A stretch of 64,000 bases of DNA from Paraburkholderia sp. NMBU_R16. GTDB lineage: Bacteria; Pseudomonadota; Gammaproteobacteria; Burkholderiales; Burkholderiaceae. The notes beneath the pieces were generated by a model. The model worked only from the letters and a program-made list of their open reading frames with translations, did not search any database and was not told the origin of the DNA. The DNA is taken from NCBI RefSeq assembly GCF_013282575.1, contig NZ_JAAAYE010000031.1, forward strand, positions 1-64,000. Direction: 5' to 3'. Below, in pieces: positions 18,595-28,608 of this stretch. Positions within the stretch are counted from its first letter, which is position 1, and the number at the start of each line of letters is the position of its first letter. The position numbers and the translations under genes were made by a program.

Positions 18595-18597
18595 TCG

Positions 18598-19272
18598 ATG
18601 AAACCGACCCGTCCCTTTCACCAGACTCCCGTCATTGCCATCGACGGACCGACCGCCTCCGGCAAGGGCACAGTGGCCGCGCTCGTCGCGGCGAAGCTCG
18701 GGTTTCACTTGCTCGACAGCGGCGCGCTCTATCGGCTCGCGGCGCTGGCGAGCCTGCGCTACCAGGTGCCCCCGGATGCGGCCGAGACGCTCGCCGAGCT
18801 TGTCGACGGGTTGCATATCACGTTTCGGGAGGGCTGCGCCCAGCTCGACGGTATCGACGTATCGAACGAAATCCGCGCCGAGGAAATCGGCAATCGGGCC
18901 TCCGCCATCGCGGTGCACCAGCCCGTGCGCGCGGCGCTGGTCGCGCGCCAGCGCGCGTTTCGCAAGGAGCCTGGGCTCGTGGCCGATGGCCGCGATATGG
19001 GCACGGTGATCTTCCCGGACGCCGGGTTGAAGGTGTTCCTGACTGCCAGCGTGGAGGCACGCGCGGCGCGCCGTTATAAGCAATTGATCCAAAAAGGGTT
19101 TTCTGCTAATATTGATAACTTGCTCCGGGATTTGCGCGAGCGCGATGCGCGTGATACCAATCGCACGGTCGCGCCGCTCGCTCCCGCGGCAGATGCGAAG
19201 CTGCTCGATACTTCGGCGCTCACGGTCGACCAGGCGGTCGAACAAGTGGTGCAATGGTACCGGGCGCTGTAG
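18598..19272 (+). CDS. cmk: Cytidylate kinase
   Basis: A 224-residue kinase phosphorylating CMP and dCMP with ATP. The P-loop is [11 protein letters not shown], and [13 protein letters not shown] and [14 protein letters not shown] are the CMP-binding and Cmk-specific segments. [16 protein letters not shown] near residue 180 is the C-terminal conserved motif. The gene begins 3 bp after aroA. Pairing with rpsA downstream is widespread in proteobacteria. Confidence 0.96.
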   Translation: MKPTRPFHQTPVIAIDGPTASGKGTVAALVAAKLGFHLLDSGALYRLAALASLRYQVPPDAAETLAELVDGLHITFREGCAQLDGIDVSNEIRAEEIGNRASAIAVHQPVRAALVARQRAFRKEPGLVADGRDMGTVIFPDAGLKVFLTASVEARAARRYKQLIQKGFSANIDNLLRDLRERDARDTNRTVAPLAPAADAKLLDTSALTVDQAVEQVVQWYRAL

Positions 19273-19460
19273 TACCGAGTAGGTGCCTTAGTAGTATCGA
19301 GTTGTCGTCAGGTGTTTGGCGGGGCTGCTTCGGCGGTGTCGCGAAACGTTGTATCAACCCTTAACCCCGTATGGCGTACGCCGTGCCGCGGCGCGCCGGT
19401 CCCAGGCAAACGGAACGTGGACCGCGTGAGGCAGAGCGAAGCCATGCTTTTACGATTTTT

Positions 19461-21173
19461 ATGTCCGACCTGCAAACCTCCAACCCGAATACCGAATCCT
19501 TTGCGGCTCTGTTCGAAGAGTCGCTGACCAAGCAAGACATGCGCGCCGGCGAAGTGATCTCCGCCGAAGTCGTGCGTGTCGACCACAACTTCGTGGTCGT
19601 CAACGCGGGTCTCAAGTCCGAAGCCTACATTCCGCTCGAAGAATTCCTGAACGACGCGGGCGAGGTAGAAGTGCAGGCGGGCGACTTCGTTTCGGTCGCG
19701 ATCGACGCGCTCGAAAACGGCTATGGCGACACGATCCTGTCGCGCGACAAGGCGAAGCGCCTCGCTTCGTGGCTGTCGCTGGAAAAAGCGCTCGACAACA
19801 ACGAGCTCGTGACCGGTACGATCACCGGCAAGGTCAAGGGCGGCATGACCGTCATGGTCAACGGCATCCGCGCGTTCCTGCCCGGTTCGCTCGTCGACAC
19901 GCGCCCTGTCAAGGATACGACTCCTTACGAAGGCAAGACGCTCGAATTCCGCGTCATCAAGCTCGATCGCAAGCGTAACAACGTGGTGCTGTCGCGCCGC
20001 GCGGTGATCGAAGCGACGCAGGGCGAAGAGCGCGCGAAGCTGCTCGAGACGCTCAAGGAAGGCGCGATCGTCAACGGCGTGGTCAAGAACATCACCGATT
20101 ACGGCGCGTTCGTCGACTTGGGCGGCATCGACGGCCTGCTGCACATCACCGATATCGCGTGGCGCCGCGTGCGTCACCCGAGCGAAGTGTTGTCGGTCGG
20201 CCAGGAAGTCACGGCGAAGATCCTCAAGTTCGACCAGGAAAAGAACCGCGTTTCGCTCGGCATCAAGCAACTGGGCGACGATCCGTGGGAAGGCATCTCG
20301 CGCCGTTACCCGTCGGGCACGCGTCTGTTCGGCAAGGTCACGAACATCACCGACTACGGCGCGTTCGTCGAAGTGGAGTCGGGCATCGAAGGCCTCGTCC
20401 ACGTGTCGGAAATGGACTGGACGAACAAGAACGTCGCACCGTCGAAGGTGGTCCAGCTCGGCGACGAAGTCGAAGTCATGGTGCTCGAGATCGACGAAGA
20501 CCGTCGCCGTATCAGCCTCGGCATGAAGCAGTGCAAGCCGAATCCGTGGGACGACTTCAGCCGCAACTTCAAGAAGGGCGACAAGATCAGCGGTGCGATC
20601 AAGTCGATTACCGATTTCGGCGTCTTTATCGGTCTGCCGGGCGGTATCGACGGGCTCGTCCATCTGTCCGACCTCTCGTGGAGCGAAACCGGCGAAGAGG
20701 CGGTCCGCAAGTACAAGAAGGGCGACGAAGTCGAAGCCGTCGTGCTCGGTATCGACGTCGAGAAAGAGCGCATTTCGCTCGGCATCAAGCAACTCGAAGG
20801 CGATCCGTTCAGCAACTTCGTGGCGATGAACGACAAGGGTTCGATCGTCGACGGCACGGTGAAGGCCGTGGACGCCAAGGGTGCCGTGGTGGCGCTTTCG
20901 ACCGAAGTCGAAGGCTATCTGCGTGCGTCCGAAATCGCACAAGACCGCGTGGAAGACGCGCGCAATGTGCTGAAGGAAGGCGACAAGGTCAACGCGATGA
21001 TCATCAACATCGATCGCAAGTCGCGCGGTATCAATCTGTCGATCAAGGCGAAGGACTCGGCCGAGCAGCAAGAAGCGATGCGCGGACTGGCAGCCGATGC
21101 GGGTTCCGCGGCTTCCGGCACGACGAACCTTGGCGCGTTGCTGAAAGCCAAGCTCGACGGTCAGAACCAGTAA
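19461..21173 (+). CDS. rpsA: 30S ribosomal protein S1
   Basis: A 570-residue protein with six S1 (OB-fold) repeats, which binds mRNA and docks it on the 30S subunit. Repeats with the pattern [21 protein letters not shown] and RISLGMKQC recur about every 86 residues. The start [21 protein letters not shown] is the family N-terminus. The bases before the ATG are T-rich (TTTTTATG) and have no Shine-Dalgarno, as in E. coli rpsA, where S1 itself regulates its mRNA. A 188-bp leader separates it from cmk, leaving room for its own promoter and structures. Confidence 0.96.
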   Translation: MSDLQTSNPNTESFAALFEESLTKQDMRAGEVISAEVVRVDHNFVVVNAGLKSEAYIPLEEFLNDAGEVEVQAGDFVSVAIDALENGYGDTILSRDKAKRLASWLSLEKALDNNELVTGTITGKVKGGMTVMVNGIRAFLPGSLVDTRPVKDTTPYEGKTLEFRVIKLDRKRNNVVLSRRAVIEATQGEERAKLLETLKEGAIVNGVVKNITDYGAFVDLGGIDGLLHITDIAWRRVRHPSEVLSVGQEVTAKILKFDQEKNRVSLGIKQLGDDPWEGISRRYPSGTRLFGKVTNITDYGAFVEVESGIEGLVHVSEMDWTNKNVAPSKVVQLGDEVEVMVLEIDEDRRRISLGMKQCKPNPWDDFSRNFKKGDKISGAIKSITDFGVFIGLPGGIDGLVHLSDLSWSETGEEAVRKYKKGDEVEAVVLGIDVEKERISLGIKQLEGDPFSNFVAMNDKGSIVDGTVKAVDAKGAVVALSTEVEGYLRASEIAQDRVEDARNVLKEGDKVNAMIINIDRKSRGINLSIKAKDSAEQQEAMRGLAADAGSAASGTTNLGALLKAKLDGQNQ

Positions 21174-21194
21174 GTCTGAGAGGTTTGCCGCAGC

Positions 21195-21527
21195 ATGACC
21201 AAATCGGAATTGGTCGCCCAGCTGGCAGCGCGATTTCCGCAACTTGTTCTCAAGGATGCGGATTTCGCGGTGAAGACGATGCTCGATGCGATGTCGGAGG
21301 CGTTGGCCAAGGGCCATCGCATCGAAATTCGGGGCTTCGGCAGCTTCGGCCTGAATCGGCGCCCGTCTCGGGTGGGACGCAATCCGAAATCGGGGGAGAA
21401 GGTGCTCGTGCCGGAAAAGCACGTGCCGCATTTCAAGCCCGGCAAGGAACTGCGTGAACGGGTGGACCGTCGTGCGGGCGAGCCGCTGAAAGCGGTCGAG
21501 GCCGACGACGCCGACGATACGCTTTGA
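21195..21527 (+). CDS. ihfB: Integration host factor beta subunit
   Basis: A 110-residue DNA-bending protein that pairs with IHF alpha. [17 protein letters not shown] and [17 protein letters not shown] are diagnostic, and [11 protein letters not shown] holds the proline that intercalates in the minor groove. It has a C-terminal extension of about 15 residues, acidic at the end (ADDADDTL), beyond the E. coli length of 94. It follows rpsA by 21 bp, as in many beta- and gamma-proteobacteria, and ends at a strong terminator. Confidence 0.95.
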   Translation: MTKSELVAQLAARFPQLVLKDADFAVKTMLDAMSEALAKGHRIEIRGFGSFGLNRRPSRVGRNPKSGEKVLVPEKHVPHFKPGKELRERVDRRAGEPLKAVEADDADDTL

Positions 21528-21558
21528 CAGGTGCGAAGAGCACGGCCAAGGAAAGATG

Positions 21559-21588
21559 AAAAAGCGCCTTCGGGCGCTTTTTCTTTTG
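21559..21588 (+). terminator. Rho-independent terminator after ihfB
   Basis: The stem AAAAAGCGCC / GGCGCTTTTT with a TTCG loop is followed by CTTTT, 31 bp after the ihfB stop. It ends the long serC-ihfB transcript; the A tract on the left makes it symmetric. Confidence 0.92.
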
Positions 21589-21825
21589 AGTGTGGCGTTT
21601 GCTAGTGCTAGCGATGCGGCCTGTCGCGACGGTGCTCGTCCCACGAGCGGCGATCGTGATTCGAGGCTCGTATGCTTTGGCGGAGCGCGATCCTTTTCCG
21701 ATAGCCCGCTGCGACGGCTGGTCGAAGCTTTCCTTTACAATACGGGGCGTTTCTCCGCCCGACAACGCGCCATCGCCGTTATCGGGCGCGTGTCAGGCAC
21801 GTGGTGTTCCCTCGAGAGAGCCTTT

Positions 21826-22119
21826 ATGAAATTGATCGTCTGGCTGGTTCGCGCGTTCGTCTTCGTGCTGTTGCTCGTACTCGCGCTCGCCAATACGCAA
21901 AACGCTACGCTGAATTTCCTGGCCGGCTACGCGTGGCAAGCACCGCTGATCTTGATCGGCTTGGCCTTTTTTGGCGTCGGGCTGCTGGCGGGGCTCGTCT
22001 CGGCATTTCCCGGGCTGGTCCGTCTGAAACTGGAAAACGGCCGCCTCAAGCGCGACTTGCGCGCTGCGCGCGAGGCGCCGCCCGTGGCGAGCGAGCCGCC
22101 GTTGCCGCCGGTCGTCTGA
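21826..22119 (+). CDS. lapA: Inner membrane protein LapA (DUF1049)
   Basis: A 97-residue membrane protein with two transmembrane helices (about residues 4-23 and 38-62) separated by NTQNATLNFLAGYAW, then a basic cytoplasmic tail (LKLENGRLKRDLRAAR) that may be coiled-coil. LapA works with LapB in controlling LpxC turnover and LPS assembly. The TACAAT at 21736-21741 is a plausible -10. It is separated from ihfB by a terminator and lies 57 bp upstream of lapB. Confidence 0.88.
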   Translation: MKLIVWLVRAFVFVLLLVLALANTQNATLNFLAGYAWQAPLILIGLAFFGVGLLAGLVSAFPGLVRLKLENGRLKRDLRAAREAPPVASEPPLPPVV

Positions 22120-22176
22120 TGGCCGCACCGAGCCGATTGCCCTAACACGCACTTTCTTCGCATCGCCCGCCCTCGC

Positions 22177-23352
22177 ATGGATCTCGATTTCTGGTGGCTG
22201 CTGACCATCCCCGTGGCATTCGCGCTCGGCTGGGTGGCGGCGCGCTACGACTTGAAGGCACTCCTCTCGGAGAGTGCCAATCTGCCGCGGTCGTATTTTC
22301 GCGGTCTCAATTTCCTGCTCAACGAGCAACCCGATCAGGCCATCGATGCGTTCATCGAGGTGGTCAAGCTCGATCCCGAAACGATCGAGCTGCATTTCGC
22401 GCTCGGCAATCTTTTTCGCCGCCGCGGTGAGACCGATCGTGCGATTCGTATCCATCAGAACCTGCTGAGCCGCGTCGATTTGCCCGCGAACGAGCGCGAC
22501 CACGCGCTTTTCGAACTCGGACAGGATTTTCTCAAAGCGGGTCTGCTCGATCGGGCCGAGGAGACGCTCGCCCATCTGGAAAGCGGCGAGCACGCGCTCG
22601 GCGCGCAGCGTGCGCTGCTGACGATCTACGAGATCGAAAAGGAATGGACGAAGGCGATCAGGATCGCCGAGAAGCTGGAATCGATGGGTGCGAGCCCGCT
22701 CGGCAAGGAGATTGCGCAGTTCCACTGCGAGCTTGCCCAAGAAGCTCTTGCGCGCAACGAGCCGCGCGCGGCAGCCGACGAGCTGGCGCGCGCGCTCGAG
22801 GCCAACCCCCAAAACGTGCGCGCGACGATCCTGGCGGGCGATGTGGCATCCGCGGCGGGGCAGCACGAAGCGGCCATCGAAGCTTGGCGCCGCGTCGAAG
22901 AGCAGAATCCGGTCTACCTGCCGCTCGTTGCCGAAAAGCTGATGAAGGCCTACCAGGCGCTTTCGCGTGCCGAAGAGGGCGCGGCGTTGCTGACGGACTA
23001 CGTGGAGCGCTTCGGCTCGAGCGATCTGCTCGATGTCGTCTACCCGTATGTGGCCGAGCTGCGCGGGCCCGAGGCCGCGCATACGCTCGCTCGCACGCAA
23101 ATGCAGGCGGCGCCCAATCTCGCGGGCATGATGCGCCTGATCGAAGCGCAGATGACGACGGCCGAGGAGCCGCGGCGCAGCGAGCTCGCGTTGATCCGCA
23201 CGCTCGTCAAACAACGCACCAAGAATCTGCCACGATATACATGCCAAAATTGCGGCTTCCGCGCGCGCCTTTTTTACTGGCAGTGCCCGGGGTGCAGCGG
23301 TTGGGAAACTTATGCGCCGCGCCGCGTCGAGCCGATCGCCACACCGCAGTGA
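22177..23352 (+). CDS. lapB: Lipopolysaccharide assembly protein LapB (YciM)
   Basis: A 391-residue membrane-anchored protein. Residues 1-20 form an N-terminal transmembrane helix (DLDFWWLLTIPVAFALGW). Most of the rest is TPR repeats (residues about 40-330, for example SYFRGLNFLLNEQPDQAIDA). The C-terminus carries a rubredoxin-like zinc ribbon with YTCQNCGFRARLFYWQCPGC. In E. coli LapB brings LpxC to FtsH for degradation. Adjacency to heptose and UDP-glucuronate genes fits an LPS role. Confidence 0.93.
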   Translation: MDLDFWWLLTIPVAFALGWVAARYDLKALLSESANLPRSYFRGLNFLLNEQPDQAIDAFIEVVKLDPETIELHFALGNLFRRRGETDRAIRIHQNLLSRVDLPANERDHALFELGQDFLKAGLLDRAEETLAHLESGEHALGAQRALLTIYEIEKEWTKAIRIAEKLESMGASPLGKEIAQFHCELAQEALARNEPRAAADELARALEANPQNVRATILAGDVASAAGQHEAAIEAWRRVEEQNPVYLPLVAEKLMKAYQALSRAEEGAALLTDYVERFGSSDLLDVVYPYVAELRGPEAAHTLARTQMQAAPNLAGMMRLIEAQMTTAEEPRRSELALIRTLVKQRTKNLPRYTCQNCGFRARLFYWQCPGCSGWETYAPRRVEPIATPQ

Positions 23353-23487
23353 CGCGGGCAGTGAAGCAGGCCGTGAAGCTTTCGCGAGGCGCGGCAGCGT
23401 CTGCAGTCGAAAGAGCCTCATGCAATTCGGGCGCGTGCGCCCGCGCCGGCGCGCGTTCGAGCGCCGGCATCAACCAGCGGAACAGGT

Positions 23488-24894
23488 ATGAAGATCACCA
23501 TCATCGGCACCGGATATGTCGGCCTCGTCACCGGGGCTTGCCTGGCGGAAATTGGCAACGACGTTTTTTGTCTCGATGTCGACCCGCGCAAGATCGACAT
23601 CCTCAATAACGGCGGCGTGCCGATCCACGAGCCGGGGCTGAAGGAAATCATCTCGCGCACGCGTGCGCACGGGCGCATCACGTTTTCGACCGATGTCAAA
23701 GCCAGTGTGGAGCACGGCGAGATCCAGTTCATCGCCGTGGGCACCCCTCCAGACGAGGATGGCTCGGCCGATCTGCAGTACGTCCTCGAGGCGGCACGCA
23801 ATATTGGCCGCTATATGAACGGCTTCAAGGTCATCGTCGATAAATCGACGGTGCCAGTGGGCACCGCGGAACGCGTGCGCGCCGTCGTCGAGGCTGAGTT
23901 GGCGGCGCGCGGTCTCGCAGATCGTTCGGCCCGCAGTTTTTCGGTCGTATCGAACCCGGAGTTTTTGAAAGAGGGCGCGGCCGTCGACGATTTCATGCGG
24001 CCCGATCGCATCGTGCTCGGCAGCGACGACGATGAAGCCGGGCGTCTGGCGCGCGAAAAGATGAAGCGCCTCTATGCGCCGTTCAACCGGAATCACGAGC
24101 GCACGCTTTATATGGACGTCCGTTCGGCCGAGTTCACGAAGTACGCGGCCAACGCCATGCTCGCGACGCGCATCTCATTCATGAACGAAATGTCCAATCT
24201 GGCCGATCGCGTCGGTGCGGATATCGAAGCGGTGCGCCGCGGCATCGGCTCCGATCCGCGCATCGGCTATCACTTCCTCTATGCGGGCGTCGGTTACGGC
24301 GGCTCGTGCTTTCCGAAGGATGTTCAGGCGCTCGTGCGCACGGCCAATGAAAACGGTCAGCAATTGCGCATCCTCGAAGCCGTCGAGGCGGTCAATCACG
24401 ACCAGAAGGAGGCGCTCGTGCGCAAGATCGAGCAAGTGCTGGGCGCCGATCTCACGGGACGCACGTTCGCGGTCTGGGGGCTTTCGTTCAAGCCGAACAC
24501 CGACGACATGCGCGAAGCGCCGAGCCGGCGCGTGATTGCGGCTTTGCTGGCGCGCGGCGCGTGCGTGCAGGCCTACGATCCGGTCGCGCTCGACGAGGCG
24601 CGCCGCGTATTCGCGCTCGATCTCGCCGATCGCGGCGACGAGCGTGCCCGGCTGGCGTTCGAGGCTTCGCAGGAGGAAACGCTGGCCGGGGCCGATGCGC
24701 TCATCGTGCTGACCGAATGGAAGGAATTCAAGAGTCCCGATTTCACGCACATGAAGTCGGTGCTGAAGTCGCCCGTGATCTTCGATGGGCGCAACCTTTA
24801 TGAACCGCAAGCGATGGCCGAACTCGGCATCGATTACTACGCAATCGGGCGTCCCTATGTCCCACTCCAGTCCGCAACCGATCCGCACGCCTGA
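23488..24894 (+). CDS. ugd: UDP-glucose 6-dehydrogenase
   Basis: A 468-residue NAD-dependent enzyme oxidising UDP-glucose to UDP-glucuronate, precursor of capsule sugars and of 4-amino-arabinose on lipid A. The N-terminal Rossmann motif is [21 protein letters not shown]. The catalytic cysteine is in [11 protein letters not shown], and [17 protein letters not shown] opens the C-terminal UDP-binding domain. Length is normal. The gene follows lapB by 135 bp and ends 1 bp before the heptose kinase start, so the sugar genes are probably one transcript. Confidence 0.95.
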   Translation: MKITIIGTGYVGLVTGACLAEIGNDVFCLDVDPRKIDILNNGGVPIHEPGLKEIISRTRAHGRITFSTDVKASVEHGEIQFIAVGTPPDEDGSADLQYVLEAARNIGRYMNGFKVIVDKSTVPVGTAERVRAVVEAELAARGLADRSARSFSVVSNPEFLKEGAAVDDFMRPDRIVLGSDDDEAGRLAREKMKRLYAPFNRNHERTLYMDVRSAEFTKYAANAMLATRISFMNEMSNLADRVGADIEAVRRGIGSDPRIGYHFLYAGVGYGGSCFPKDVQALVRTANENGQQLRILEAVEAVNHDQKEALVRKIEQVLGADLTGRTFAVWGLSFKPNTDDMREAPSRRVIAALLARGACVQAYDPVALDEARRVFALDLADRGDERARLAFEASQEETLAGADALIVLTEWKEFKSPDFTHMKSVLKSPVIFDGRNLYEPQAMAELGIDYYAIGRPYVPLQSATDPHA

Positions 24895-24895
24895 G

Positions 24896-25891
24896 ATGAG
24901 CGAGAGCGGGGCTCGTCCCGTCGCCGCGCCCACGCAAGCGTTGCCGCCCTTGCCTGTCATTGCGCGCGAGCGGCTCGCGAGCGCACGCGTCCTCGTGGTC
25001 GGCGATGTCATGCTCGATCGCTATTGGTTCGGCGACGTCAACCGCATCTCGCCCGAGGCGCCTGTGCCGGTCGTGCATGTCCAGCGCCAGGAGGACCGGC
25101 TTGGCGGCGCCGCCAACGTTGCGCGCAACGCCGCGGCGCTCGGTGCGTGCACTGGCCTGCTTTGCGTGGTCGGTCACGACGAGCCCGGCGAGCGCATCGT
25201 CGAGTTGTTGAAGGACAGCGGCGTCGTACCGCACCTCGAACGCGACCCGGAACTCCCGACGACGATCAAGCTGCGTGTACTGTCGCGCCAGCAGCAATTG
25301 CTGCGCATGGACTTCGAGAAGATGCCGGCGCACGAGGCGCTGCTCGCCGGGCTCGCGCGTTTCGATACGTTGCTCGCGTCGCACGATATCGTGCTGCTTT
25401 CGGACTATGCGAAGGGCGGGCTCACGCATGTGACGCAAATGATCGCCAAGGCGCGAGCGGCCGGCAAGGCCGTGCTCGTCGATCCGAAGGGGGACGACTG
25501 GGAGCGCTACCGCGGTGCGACGGTCATCACGCCGAACCGGGCCGAGCTGCGCGAGGTGGTCGGTCGATGGAAATCGGAGGAGGACCTCGTCGCGCGCGTC
25601 ACGGAACTGCGCACATCGCTCGAGCTGGAGGCGCTGTTGCTGACGCGTTCGGAAGAGGGGATGACGCTCTTCACGGCGCATGGCGAGCTCAATGCACCGG
25701 CTGTCGCACGCGAGGTCTACGATGTGTCGGGTGCGGGCGACACCGTTATCGCAACGCTTGCCGCAATGCTCGGCGCACGTGTGCCGCTCGTCGATGCGGT
25801 CGCACTGGCCAACCGCGCGGCGGGTATCGTCGTCGGCAAGCTCGGTACGGCGACCGTGGACTATGACGAACTTTTTGCGCCCGCGCACTGA
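24896..25891 (+). CDS. hldA: D-glycero-beta-D-manno-heptose-7-phosphate kinase
   Basis: A 331-residue PfkB/ribokinase-family sugar kinase that phosphorylates heptose 7-phosphate at C1 for LPS inner core. [25 protein letters not shown] and [17 protein letters not shown] are RfaE-domain-I signatures, and [14 protein letters not shown] holds the catalytic Asp and anion hole. The cytidylyltransferase domain of E. coli HldE is missing, so this is the single-domain form (RfaE1/HldA) and an HldC partner must be encoded elsewhere. ATG 24896 is chosen. An in-frame ATG at 24857 inside ugd would add 13 residues, and neither has a good ribosome site. Confidence 0.93.
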   Translation: MSESGARPVAAPTQALPPLPVIARERLASARVLVVGDVMLDRYWFGDVNRISPEAPVPVVHVQRQEDRLGGAANVARNAAALGACTGLLCVVGHDEPGERIVELLKDSGVVPHLERDPELPTTIKLRVLSRQQQLLRMDFEKMPAHEALLAGLARFDTLLASHDIVLLSDYAKGGLTHVTQMIAKARAAGKAVLVDPKGDDWERYRGATVITPNRAELREVVGRWKSEEDLVARVTELRTSLELEALLLTRSEEGMTLFTAHGELNAPAVAREVYDVSGAGDTVIATLAAMLGARVPLVDAVALANRAAGIVVGKLGTATVDYDELFAPAH

Positions 25892-25935
25892 GGCGGGCCG
25901 CCTTCCGACACATCCCTTTCATTGCGAAACCGATC

Positions 25936-26928
25936 ATGACTCTCATCGTCACCGGCGCCGCCGGCTTCATCGGCAGTAACCTCGTCAAGGCGCTCAACGC
26001 GCGCGGCGAGACGCGCATCGTTGCAGTCGACAATCTGAAGCGCGCCGACAAGTTCAAGAATCTCGTCGATTGCGAGATCGACGACTATCTCGACAAGACG
26101 GAATTCGTCGAACGCTTCACGCGCGGCGATTTCGGCAAGGTGCGTGCCGTTTTCCACGAAGGAGCCTGCTCCGATACGATGGAAACCGACGGCCGCTACA
26201 TGATGGACAACAATTTTCGATACAGCCGGGCGGTGCTCGACGCTTGTCTCGCGCAGGGGGCGCAGTTTCTGTACGCGTCGTCGGCGGCCATCTACGGCGG
26301 CTCGACACGCTTTGTGGAAGACCGTGCTGTCGAAGCCCCGCTCAACGTCTACGGCTACTCGAAATTTCTGTTCGATCAGTTGATCCGCCGCGTGCTGCCG
26401 AGCGCAACAAGCCAGATTGCGGGCTTTCGCTACTTCAATGTCTACGGTCCACGTGAGTCTCATAAAGGACGTATGGCGTCGGTGGCGTTTCACAACTTCA
26501 ATCAGTTTCGCGCCGAGGGCAAGGTGAAGCTGTTCGGCGAGTACAACGGCTACGCCGCCGGGGAGCAGACACGCGATTTCGTTTCGGTGGAGGACGTCGC
26601 GAAGGTCAACCTCTTTTTCTTCGACCATCCCGACAAATCGGGCATCTTCAATCTCGGCACGGGCCGCGCGCAGCCGTTCAACGACATCGCGTCGAGCGTC
26701 GTCAACACGCTGCGCGCCCTCGATGGTCAGGCGCCGCTTTCGCTCGCCGAAATGGTCCAGAGCGGGCTCGTCGAATATGTACCGTTTCCCGATGCTCTGC
26801 GCGGCAAATATCAGTGCTTCACGCAAGCGGACCTGACGCGCTTGCGCGCGGCGGGCTACGACGCGCCTTTTCTGACGGTGCAAGAAGGCGTGGACAGGTA
26901 CGTACGTTGGCTGTCCGGCCAGCTGTAA
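25936..26928 (+). CDS. hldD: ADP-L-glycero-D-manno-heptose 6-epimerase
   Basis: A 330-residue short-chain dehydrogenase-like epimerase completing ADP-L,D-heptose for LPS. The Rossmann motif is [18 protein letters not shown]. The active site has SSAAIYGG and the YGYSK tetrad ([10 protein letters not shown]), and [20 protein letters not shown] is HldD-specific. It lies 44 bp after the heptose kinase, so the two catalyse linked steps from adjacent genes. Confidence 0.95.
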   Translation: MTLIVTGAAGFIGSNLVKALNARGETRIVAVDNLKRADKFKNLVDCEIDDYLDKTEFVERFTRGDFGKVRAVFHEGACSDTMETDGRYMMDNNFRYSRAVLDACLAQGAQFLYASSAAIYGGSTRFVEDRAVEAPLNVYGYSKFLFDQLIRRVLPSATSQIAGFRYFNVYGPRESHKGRMASVAFHNFNQFRAEGKVKLFGEYNGYAAGEQTRDFVSVEDVAKVNLFFFDHPDKSGIFNLGTGRAQPFNDIASSVVNTLRALDGQAPLSLAEMVQSGLVEYVPFPDALRGKYQCFTQADLTRLRAAGYDAPFLTVQEGVDRYVRWLSGQL

Positions 26929-27006
26929 GACGACGGCGCATCTCCCTACACTGGGGTCTCTGGGTCGGCTTGCTCTCATGCCGGCCGCTCGATCAACGGA
27001 GGTCCC

Positions 27007-27378
27007 ATGTATCAACGATTCCTTGCCGCATGCCTTCTGGCCGCTGCATGCGGCCAGCTCAGCGCGGCCGTCGACGTCAACGCCGCTGACGAAGCAGCCC
27101 TGCGCAGCGTCAAAGGCATTGGTCCCGCGAAGGCGCGGGCCATTCTGGACGAACGCGCACGTAATGGGCCGTTCGAAGACGCGTCGGATCTGGCCGCTCG
27201 CGTCAAGGGATTCGGCGGCCGCACGCTCGAACGGCTGCAAGCCGAAGGGCTTGCAGTGGGGCGGCCGCTATCCGTCCCGTCATCGCCCCCGCCCTCCATC
27301 CCGCTATCCGGCGGTGTTCCGAGCCGCGCAACGAGTGCGTCGGCGCGTCGCGCCGCGGTGGCCATAACGCATCGATGA
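27007..27378 (+). CDS. ComEA-like helix-hairpin-helix protein
   Basis: A 123-residue exported protein. A signal peptide (MYQRFLAACLLAAACGQLSAA) is followed by a ComEA-type tandem HhH DNA-binding domain (VDVNAADEAALRSVKGIGPA, then RVKGFGGRTLERLQAEG). ComEA proteins bind incoming DNA in the periplasm during competence. A proline- and serine-rich tail of about 45 residues (PSSPPPSIPLSG) follows, unusual but low in complexity. No other competence genes are nearby. Similar orphan HhH proteins are frequent in Burkholderia, and their role in transformation is unproven. GGAGG stands just before the ATG. Confidence 0.85.
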   Translation: MYQRFLAACLLAAACGQLSAAVDVNAADEAALRSVKGIGPAKARAILDERARNGPFEDASDLAARVKGFGGRTLERLQAEGLAVGRPLSVPSSPPPSIPLSGGVPSRATSASARRAAVAITHR

Positions 27379-27473
27379 CCGATCGCTGACGTTTCGGCTT
27401 GCGCACCGCATGCGAGCGCTTGCCGATGCGTCTTCTCGCAGCTCTCCTTCACCGTCATGCGGTTCGACGGCTT

Positions 27474-27497
27474 CCCGCGGCTTGCCGCGGGTTTTTT
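27474..27497 (+). terminator. Rho-independent terminator after the ComEA-like gene
   Basis: The 7-bp stem CCCGCGG / CCGCGGG with loop CTTG is followed by six T (27492-27497). It lies 96 bp after the stop, before the cysM promoter region (TACAAT near 27590). Confidence 0.8.
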
Positions 27498-27657
27498 GCG
27501 TGCTCGGCTGGGGCGCGTGGCGTCGCGCCGCCGACCTTACTGACGCCCGAGCCGGTCGAGCCGCCCGGGCACGCCGTGGCGCGCTGCTTTACAATCCATC
27601 CCAATACCTCGAATTCTCGATTGCTCATTACGTCATTGCGCTTTGCGCGTCTAACTC

Positions 27658-28560
27658 ATGCCCTACAAGACTATTGAAGATACGGTCGGCAACACGCCGC
27701 TCGTCCAACTCGTGCGCGTGCCGGACGACGAAATCCGCAGCCGCAACAATGTCGTGCTCGCCAAGCTCGAAGGCAACAATCCCGCGGGCTCGGTCAAGGA
27801 TCGTCCGGCGTTATCGATGATCAAGCACGCCGAGGCGCGTGGGCGCATCAGACCCGGGGACACGCTCATCGAGGCGACGAGCGGCAATACCGGCATCGCC
27901 CTCGCCATGGCCGCCGCGATCCGCGGCTATCGGATGGTGCTCGTGATGCCCGAGGATCTGTCTGCCGAGCGGCGCCAGAGCATGGCGGCGTACGGTGCCG
28001 AGATCGTGCTTACGCCGGTCAAGGGCGGAATGGAGTACGCGCGGGATCTGGCGGAGCAGATGCAGCGCGAGGGCAAGGGCGTCATCCTCGACCAGTTCGG
28101 GAACCCCGACAACCCGCTCGCGCATTATGAGAGCACGGGCCCCGAGCTGTGGCGCGAGACGGAAGGGCGCATCACGCACTTCGTTTCGTCCATGGGAACG
28201 ACCGGTACGATCATGGGCGTCTCGCGCTACTTGAAGGAGCAAAACGACGCCATCGAGGTCATCGGTGCGCAGCCCGAGGAAGGCTCGCGCATTCCGGGCA
28301 TCCGCAAATGGCCGGAGGCTTATTTGCCGAAGATTTTCGATCGCAGCCGCGTCGATCGCACGGAGAACGTCTCGCAGGCGGCCGCCGAAGCCATGGCGCG
28401 CCGACTGGCTGCCGTCGAAGGTATCTTCTGCGGCATTTCGTCCGGCGGTGCCTGCGAGGTGGCATTGCGCGTTGCGCGACAAGTCGAGAATGCAACGATC
28501 GTGTTCATCGTTTGCGACCGCGGCGACCGTTATCTGTCCACCGGTGTTTTTCCCGCCTGA
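27658..28560 (+). CDS. cysM: Cysteine synthase B
   Basis: A 300-residue PLP enzyme making cysteine from O-acetylserine and sulfide or thiosulfate. TIEDTVGNTPLVQL opens the protein, the PLP lysine is in NPAGSVKDRPA, and EATSGNTGIALAM is the phosphate/substrate loop. GTTGTIMGVSRYLKE follows. The CysM type is suggested by the length of 300 and the VRVPDDEIRSRNNVVLAK region. A standard TACAAT -10 lies about 65 bp upstream. It converges on mltB. Confidence 0.94.
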   Translation: MPYKTIEDTVGNTPLVQLVRVPDDEIRSRNNVVLAKLEGNNPAGSVKDRPALSMIKHAEARGRIRPGDTLIEATSGNTGIALAMAAAIRGYRMVLVMPEDLSAERRQSMAAYGAEIVLTPVKGGMEYARDLAEQMQREGKGVILDQFGNPDNPLAHYESTGPELWRETEGRITHFVSSMGTTGTIMGVSRYLKEQNDAIEVIGAQPEEGSRIPGIRKWPEAYLPKIFDRSRVDRTENVSQAAAEAMARRLAAVEGIFCGISSGGACEVALRVARQVENATIVFIVCDRGDRYLSTGVFPA

Positions 28561-28608
28561 CGCCGACTTAGCACTGGGCTTCGGTTCCGCTCGCCGCCAG
28601 CCGGCAAC

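Noticed and set aside
19308..21644. 778-codon minus-strand frame opposite rpsA and ihfB
   Set aside because: Shadow of the S1 repeats. Its repeated pattern is only the reverse reading of the rpsA repeats.
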